Both the position numbers and the translations under genes were made by a program. DNA of 32,587 nt, taken from contig JACRQB010000067.1 in the NCBI GenBank assembly GCA_016222925.1, forward strand, positions 1 through 32,587, read 5' to 3'. This document shows positions 26,382-32,587 of this stretch, piece after piece. The stretch is from Nitrospirota bacterium. Its GTDB lineage: Bacteria > Nitrospirota > Nitrospiria > Nitrospirales > Nitrospiraceae. A model generated the notes under the pieces. The model made no database searches and was not told where the DNA came from. It saw only the letters and a program-made list of their open reading frames with translations. Position 1 is the first letter of the stretch, and each line of letters begins with the position of its first letter.

Positions 26382-28180
26382 TTACTTTCCGGATTTCTTC
26401 GCCTTGCGGCGGTCATCCGGATTCAACAGCCGCTTACGTAGACGGAGGTTCTGCGGCGTCACCTCGACCAACTCATCGCCCCCAATGTATTCCAACGCGA
26501 ATTCCAGCGACATTTCGCGCGGAGGGGTGAGCACCAAGGCTTCGTCAGAACCGGACGCCCGCATATTAGAGAGATGCTTTTCCTTGCACACGTTCACATC
26601 CAGATCTTCATCTCGACTGTTTTGGCCGATGACCATCCCCCGGTACACTTCGACTCCAGGGCCGATGAACATGGCGCCCCGCTCCTGGGTCATGAAGATG
26701 GCGTAGCCGGTACTCGACCCATCTTCGTACGCGACAAGCGAACCATGCGGGGTCACGAGGAGGTCTCGCTCTTCCGCCGGTTCGTAGGCCGAGAAGACAT
26801 GGTGCAGAATGACGGTCCCACGGGTCTTGGCCAACAGAATATTTTTAAGCCCCATGATGCCGCGTGTCGGAATGTGGTATTCCAAATGCATCTCACTCGT
26901 ACCGACATCAGAGTGAATCAGCCGCATGTGCCGCATTTCGCCCCGGCGCTTCCCGAGTTCTTCGATAACCGTTCCCTGATAGGTCTCCGGCACCTGGATG
27001 GTCAGTTCCTCGTACGGCTCCATGACTTTCGTCGCATCTGTTCGATTAAGACGGAGAGGTGAAGTTCGCCTCGTCCCGCCACGAGAAAGCGATCGGCGCT
27101 GTCTGTCTCATTGACGCGGAGCGACACGTTGGTCTCCAGTTCCTTGAACAGGCGCTCACGCAGATGGCGTGACGTGAGGAACTTGCCTTCGCGCCCGGCG
27201 AATGGACTGTTGTTGACGGAGAAGGTCATTTGTACGGTCGGCTCATCGATCGAGACCCGAGGGAGCGCGACGGGACGATCGGCGTCGGCGATGGTATCCC
27301 CGATGCTCACGTCATCAAGCCCTGCGACCGCGACGATTTCTCCGGCCGCGGCCTGTTCCATGTCGGCCCGTTCCAGGCCTGAATAGACCGCGAGGTCGGA
27401 GACCTTTCCGGGAATCTGTGCGCCGTCCTTGCCGAGCACCATGACGCTTTGCCGCCGAGCAATGGAGCCGGACTGGATCTTGCCGATCCCCATCTTGCCT
27501 TTGTAGGGATCTTGCACCAGAGCCAGCACAAGAATTTGGAGCGGAGCATCGACGGAAATGGCTGGGGCAGGGATTTTCTCTAGCACGGTATTGAGCAACG
27601 GCTGGATATCCGTTCCCGGTTTGTTGACATCCAGCGTGGCGATTCCTTTAATGGCCGACGTGTAGACGATCGGGAAATCAAGTTGCTCGTCGGTGGCGCC
27701 CAGATGAACGAACAGGTCGAAGGTGCGGTTGACGACGTCGTCGATGACCGCATCCGGCCGGTCGATCTTGTTGATGACGACAATGGCTTTGTGCCCCAGC
27801 GCTAAGGCTTTCCGCAACACGAAGGTCGTTTGCGGCATGGGCCCTTCTTTCGCATCGACCAAAATCAATACCCCGTCCACCATCCGGAGCGTGCGTTCCA
27901 CTTCCCCGCCGAAATCGGCATGGCCCGGCGTATCGACGATGTTGATCTTCACGCCGTTGTAGATGACGCTGGCATTCTTGGCGCGGATGGTGATCCCGCG
28001 CTCCCGCTCTTGGTCCATCGAGTCCATGATGCGTTCGCCCATATCATCGATCTTACGATGGACGTGAGTTTGACGGAGCACCGCATCGACCAAGGTAGTT
28101 TTGCCGTGATCGACGTGGGCAATAATGGCGATATTCCGAATATCGCTTCGACGGTCCTGAGGGGCGCGTACGATGGACAT
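26382..28180 (-). pseudogene. typA: GTP-binding protein TypA/BipA, interrupted near codon 390 (two ORFs)
   Basis: 28180-27002 has IRNIAIIAHVDHGKTTLVDAVL...NSPFAGREGKFLTSRHLRERLFKELETNVSLRV...LIEQMRR then goes out of frame; 27023-26382 restarts at MEPYEELTIQVPETYQGTVIEELGKRRGEMRHM...NMRASGSDEALVLTPPREMSLEFALEYIGGDELVEVTP. Confidence 0.92.
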
Positions 28181-28216
28181 AATGACGAGACTTCCTTAAT
28201 GACAAAAAAGACGCGG

Positions 28217-31200
28217 TCAGGTGAACACAATCTGAACCTGTTCAAGGTAGGTAACAAGCAGGGCCAGGTCTGCCTCAAGCGAGGCGGCTGATCCTGTCTT
28301 CGCTGCCTGCTCGATCGTTACTGCGAGAGCCGCGATGGGCTCAAACCCGTATATGTCGCCGGCACCTCTCATACCGTGTGCGATTCTGCCAACGGTGTGG
28401 AAGTCATGCCGCGCCATGGCTTCTCGTATATCCACGATATCCTTTTTTCGGCCAGCTATGAACATGGGCATCAGCGGCTTGAGGTCGGAGTCAATCGTGA
28501 CGATACAGTTCTCTCCACTTGATGTCTCATTCGTCGAAGAACGATCACTGACGACGGGATCAGTCGAGGGATAGGCAGCTTTTCGTTCTACGGTGCCTGT
28601 GTAGAGACGGATGGTTTCAAACAACACCTTTTTCTTGATCGGCTTCGTCAGATGGGCGGTGCAGCCTGCGGCCAGGCTCTTATCTGCTTGTTCTTTGAAT
28701 GCATTGGCCGTCAGGGCCACAATCGGCGTCGGCCTGCGCTGCTGCTCCCGTTCCCAGGAGCGAATGACCGCCGTGGCTTGAATCCCGTCCATCACCGGCA
28801 TCTGCATATCCATGAAAACCACATCATAGGTGCCTGATTGAAACTTCTCGACGGCGACTTGACCGTTTTCCGCCATGTCGATTCGGTACGGTGTTTCCTT
28901 CAGGTAGAGATTCATCACCTCGCGGTTTTCTTTGAGATCCTCAACGAACAGAATATGGAGCGGACGAAGGCTGCCCGGTCTCTCCACGGTCTGGTCATGA
29001 TCCGCAGACATCGGCACGGGAGGTTTCAGGCTCAGTGCGAACGCAAGTGATTCGAGGAGTTGCTTGCGGCTGATGGGCTTATAGATATAGCTGGCGACTC
29101 TTAGCCCATAGGCTTGTCGTGAGGCATTTCCGAGCATGTCCGAGATGAGCATGACCAGGGGTAATGCCGTGTAATGAGGTCGTGTGCGGATCGCCTCTCC
29201 GAGATCCAATCCATTCATGTCTGGCATCCGGTAGTCCAAAATTGCGAGGTCGATGGTCTGCCCCTCGCGCTCAGCGCGGTCCAGTTCCGTCAACGCCGCT
29301 GTCCCACTGTCGGCCTCAATCACCGACGCGCCCAATTGGGAAAGATGCTCTCGTATCACGAGTCGATTGATCTCGATATCGTCAACGACGAGAATGTGTC
29401 GTCCGCCTAGGTCAAGGCCTGGCTGCGGTGAGACGCCGGATGAACTGGGGGCTTCCGGCAACGGCACCACGAACGAAAATGTGGTGCCCGCCCCCAGCGT
29501 ACTCTCAACCTGGATCTGTCCCCCCATCAATTCTACGATGCGTTTCGAAATGCTCAGGCCGAGTCCGGTGCCGCCATACTGTCTGGTTGTCGATGCATCC
29601 ATCTGCGTGAAGCTGTCAAAAATGGTCTGCTGCTTGTCCTGAGGAATACCGATGCCGGTATCGGTCACCGAGCAACGGATGCCGCCTCGGTGGGTCTCGT
29701 CCGGCATGAGTTGAATGACGACCTCCCCCCGCTCTGTAAATTTGATGGCATTGCCGATCAGATTGACGAACACTTGGCGCAAACGCGTGGGATCTCCGGT
29801 GACGAACGCCGGGATGTCAGGCTGCAGGAACGGCACCAGTTCGGGCTGCTTCGCGTGTGCACGGACCGCCATGAGCTCGGCGGTCTTCTCGATGAGGTCG
29901 TGGAGATCGAAGGACATCGCTTCCAGTTCTAACTGTCCGGCCTCAATCTTGGAGAGGTCCAGGATGTCGTTGAGCAGGTCGAGCAGGCTGGTGGCCGCAC
30001 GGTTGAACCGGTCGACATACTCCTGTTGTTCAACCGAGAGCGATGTGTCCTTCAACAGGTCGGCCATCGCGATCATCGAGTTCATCGGCGTACGGATTTC
30101 ATGGCTCATCGCGGCGAGAAAGTCGCTTTTGGCCTGAGTGGCGGCTAGGGCTTTCTCGTGGGCTTGCTCAAGCTTTGACTCGACGGCCTTGCGTGCAGTG
30201 ATGTCGCGGGTGATACCGGTGAAGAGACGGCGGTCTCCAAGACGCATTTCGCTGATGGCGAGGTCCAGCGGAAAGGTCGAACCATCTTTGCGGCGGCCGA
30301 CGACTTCATGGCCGATCCCGATGATTTTTGCCTGCCCCGTCTCCCGATAGCGGGTGAGGTAGCCGTCGTGCTCCGAATGGTAGGGCTCCGGCATCAGCTG
30401 CTTGACGTTTTCCCCGATGATTTCGGCGGCGGCATAGCCGAAGAGCCGTTCGGCGGCCGGATTAAACGTTTCGATCGTGCCCCGCTCGTTGATGGTGATG
30501 ATGCCGTCGACGGCATTATCCACGATGGCGCGCAGTCGTGCCTCCTGCTCTTGCACGGCCGCTTCCACCCGCTTGCGATCGGTGATATCCTCCATGATGC
30601 CGCGCAGCTTGGTAACTTCTCCATTCTCAACAAGCACGGATACGAGATCTCGAATCCAGACGGTGCGGCCGTCGGCGGCCAGCATGCGGTATTCGAAGGT
30701 ATGCGCACGATGCTTGCGGACCTCCTCAAGACAGTACTGCGGCGCCCAGTTCCGGTCCACGAGATGCATGTGATCCACCCAGAAGGTGGGCGAGGCGAGC
30801 CATTGTTCGACCGGATAGCCGAGGATGGCCTCGGCCTGTGGGCTTATGAAGGTAAACTGCGTCGTCGAAGCGTCAGCTTCCCACACGATGCTGTTGACCG
30901 AATGGACCAGGTCCTTATAACGGTGCAGGATTTGTTCGAGAGCGTCCTCTGCCTGCTTGCGAGCCGTCACATCTCGGCAGGTACAGAGTAGCCAGTCGTC
31001 AAGAGCCTCGTGTGAAGGGAGGAGCGCCAACGCAACCTCGACCACAACCGTGTCACCCGACTTCTTTTTTCCTATGACCTCCCCTCGCCAATCGCCCTGC
31101 TGAAGCAATATGGGAAAGAACGAATCTTTGATCTTTGATTCCCATTCCGATGTATAGAGTGTCGTCCAGGGTTTTCCTATCAGGTCAGTCGGCAGGTACC

Positions 31201-31846
31201 CGTATATTTCTGCGTGGGCCTGGTTCATCTGCGTGTAGCGTCCCTCTCGGTCGAGTAGTGCTATTCCATCGATACCATGGCTGATCGCAAAGCTGAGTTT
31301 GGCGTGAATCAGCCTGGACCGTTCCGCGACGACCACCGCCTGTTCTAGCTGGATTTGACGTCTGCGGAGTTCCAGCATACTCAGGGCTTGACGTCCGAGG
31401 GCGGCGAGTGCGTGCCGTTGATCAGCGGTCAGTTCCCGAGGGACTCGATCAATGACGCAGAGGGTTCCGAGTGCGTAGCCGTCGTGAGTGACGAGCGGAC
31501 TTCCTGCGTAAAAACGGATGCACGGGGCCTCGGTGACCAATGGATTGTCGGAAAAACGGGGATCATGGAGGGCGTCTTGCACCTCAAAAATCTCGCGTTG
31601 CAGGATGGCATGGGCACAAAACGCAATGTCGCGAGCGATTTCCGCTGCGTCAACGCCGACTTTGGCCTTGAACCACTGGCGATGGGCATCGATGAGGCTG
31701 ATCAGCGCAATCGGCGTTCCGCAGATCTGGGCGGCAACCATCGATAAGTCATTGAAGGCCGCTTCGGGTAATGAATCGAGAACATGGTATTTCTGCAACT
31801 CAGCCAAGCGGGACAGTTCATTCTCAGGGAAGGGCGCGCGTTGCAT
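28217..31846 (-). CDS. Hybrid sensor histidine kinase, GAF-PAS(x3)-HisKA-HATPase-REC-REC-HPt
   Basis: GAF with CAHAILQREIFEVQDALHDPRF; PAS repeats; FLAAMSHEIRTPMNSMIAMADLL; NLIGNAIKFTERG, DTGIGIPQDKQ, GTGLGLSISKRIVELMGG; two REC domains (AILDYRMPDMNG, VFMDMQMPVMDG); C-terminal HPt with GRIAHGMRGAGDIYG. Confidence 0.95.
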   Translation of the reverse strand: MQRAPFPENELSRLAELQKYHVLDSLPEAAFNDLSMVAAQICGTPIALISLIDAHRQWFKAKVGVDAAEIARDIAFCAHAILQREIFEVQDALHDPRFSDNPLVTEAPCIRFYAGSPLVTHDGYALGTLCVIDRVPRELTADQRHALAALGRQALSMLELRRRQIQLEQAVVVAERSRLIHAKLSFAISHGIDGIALLDREGRYTQMNQAHAEIYGYLPTDLIGKPWTTLYTSEWESKIKDSFFPILLQQGDWRGEVIGKKKSGDTVVVEVALALLPSHEALDDWLLCTCRDVTARKQAEDALEQILHRYKDLVHSVNSIVWEADASTTQFTFISPQAEAILGYPVEQWLASPTFWVDHMHLVDRNWAPQYCLEEVRKHRAHTFEYRMLAADGRTVWIRDLVSVLVENGEVTKLRGIMEDITDRKRVEAAVQEQEARLRAIVDNAVDGIITINERGTIETFNPAAERLFGYAAAEIIGENVKQLMPEPYHSEHDGYLTRYRETGQAKIIGIGHEVVGRRKDGSTFPLDLAISEMRLGDRRLFTGITRDITARKAVESKLEQAHEKALAATQAKSDFLAAMSHEIRTPMNSMIAMADLLKDTSLSVEQQEYVDRFNRAATSLLDLLNDILDLSKIEAGQLELEAMSFDLHDLIEKTAELMAVRAHAKQPELVPFLQPDIPAFVTGDPTRLRQVFVNLIGNAIKFTERGEVVIQLMPDETHRGGIRCSVTDTGIGIPQDKQQTIFDSFTQMDASTTRQYGGTGLGLSISKRIVELMGGQIQVESTLGAGTTFSFVVPLPEAPSSSGVSPQPGLDLGGRHILVVDDIEINRLVIREHLSQLGASVIEADSGTAALTELDRAEREGQTIDLAILDYRMPDMNGLDLGEAIRTRPHYTALPLVMLISDMLGNASRQAYGLRVASYIYKPISRKQLLESLAFALSLKPPVPMSADHDQTVERPGSLRPLHILFVEDLKENREVMNLYLKETPYRIDMAENGQVAVEKFQSGTYDVVFMDMQMPVMDGIQATAVIRSWEREQQRRPTPIVALTANAFKEQADKSLAAGCTAHLTKPIKKKVLFETIRLYTGTVERKAAYPSTDPVVSDRSSTNETSSGENCIVTIDSDLKPLMPMFIAGRKKDIVDIREAMARHDFHTVGRIAHGMRGAGDIYGFEPIAALAVTIEQAAKTGSAASLEADLALLVTYLEQVQIVFT

Positions 31847-32366
31847 CGTTATCTCTCTACCCCATGCAAATAAGTCTAGTTGTAACCCCGTCGGACACCG
31901 TGAGTGGGTTGATGAAGTGGATTACGGTGTTAATCCTAGAGCAATCATATCAGGCGTATATCAGTAAACAGATAAAAATGATGGTTTTAGCAGGTGAGAT
32001 GATAAGGAAGGCTAATGGAAAGATCGGAAGGGAGTATCGGGGTGCTCGTAGGTAATCTGCCGGTGATGTCTGCGAGGAGGGCCGCCAGGTGTGCCGGAGA
32101 ACTGTCCGGACATTGAGATTGATGCATAAGGCAGAATAGAGACGCCTCATCTTCGGACCGTTGGGGAGGGTGGTGCGGAGCCGATGGAGGCGTGCATTTT
32201 CTCGCTCCGTGAATACCTGCAAGTCCGCTGCGGAATAAGGCAACGATTCTTTCTCTGTATTGGCATGAAAGCGTTCGGGTTCGATCGGCATCTCGCTTGA
32301 GTTTTGGAAGGGCCCATTGTAAGGTTTTGCTGACCCGAGCTCATCTTCACGAGGATTGCATACCCG

Positions 32367-32587
32367 ATGCCGAACGACGGGCGATTTGTGGAAATTCAGA
32401 AACAGTCACGCCGCCGCTGGCGTTGGTGGCAGGTCGTCCTGATCGGTGTGCTGGCCTGTAGTATCGTTGGAGCGACGACGGTCGCAGGAATCATCTGGTA
32501 CTTTTCTCGAGACCTTCCCTCGCTCGATCTGCTCCAAAACTATCAACCGAGTTTGGTCACCACCGTCTATTCCGATGATCGGCAGCC
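32367..32587 (+). CDS. Penicillin-binding protein 1A-like, N-terminal fragment (runs off window end)
   Basis: MPNDGRFVEIQKQSRRRWRWWQVVLIGVLACSIVGATTVAGIIWYFSRDLPSLDLLQNYQPSLVTTVYSDDRQ...; TM anchor plus DLPSxDxLxxYxPxxxTxVYxxD motif. Confidence 0.82.
   Translation, partial: MPNDGRFVEIQKQSRRRWRWWQVVLIGVLACSIVGATTVAGIIWYFSRDLPSLDLLQNYQPSLVTTVYSDDRQ

Noticed and set aside
28217-31846. Hybrid kinase as a novel system
   Set aside because: GAF-PAS-HisKA-REC-REC-HPt architecture is common; no adjacent unusual output partner seen.
31950-32291. 113-codon minus-strand ORF upstream of the PBP1A start
   Set aside because: Possible small gene (MPIEPERFHANTEKESLPYSAADLQVF...), but no family recognised and the C-terminus looks non-coding; not strong enough to list.

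Overview
This 32.6-kb bacterial window looks Nitrospira-like in gene content and intergenic repeat style; that is an impression, since no search was possible. The left half (about 0-16 kb) is a stress and redox neighbourhood: NAD salvage (pncB/pncA), a mono-haem cytochrome c, an FmdB-type zinc ribbon, a CBS-MgtE transporter, four universal stress protein (USP) genes (about 7 USP domains), a cupredoxin, a phosphofructokinase with PPi-type signature residues, a MarR regulator with a Cys-rich tail, two lipoproteins, a rubrerythrin / FeS oxidoreductase / DUF3501 cluster and a tandem-fused PTPS protein. From 16.2 to 22.8 kb there is a defence island: an orphan RHH antitoxin with a perfect 16-bp palindromic operator candidate, and a tightly coupled hsdM-hsdS-rhuM-hsdR Type I R-M operon. 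The right part has a paralogous pair of secreted proteins separated by a palindromic element, a thioredoxin, a peroxiredoxin, an interrupted typA/bipA, a large hybrid histidine kinase and the start of a PBP1A-like gene. The main oddities are: two genes (a USP and typA) that each seem to have lost an internal segment with a frameshift; two related long-palindrome (MITE/REP-like) elements; three intergenic inverted repeats built from different short words; a hairpin that would sequester the marR Shine-Dalgarno; a 25-nt perfect palindrome inside rhuM; and a 31-aa membrane microprotein missing from the ORF track. I do not see a demonstrably new system. The best candidates are the rhuM-embedded R-M operon and the USP/redox cluster.
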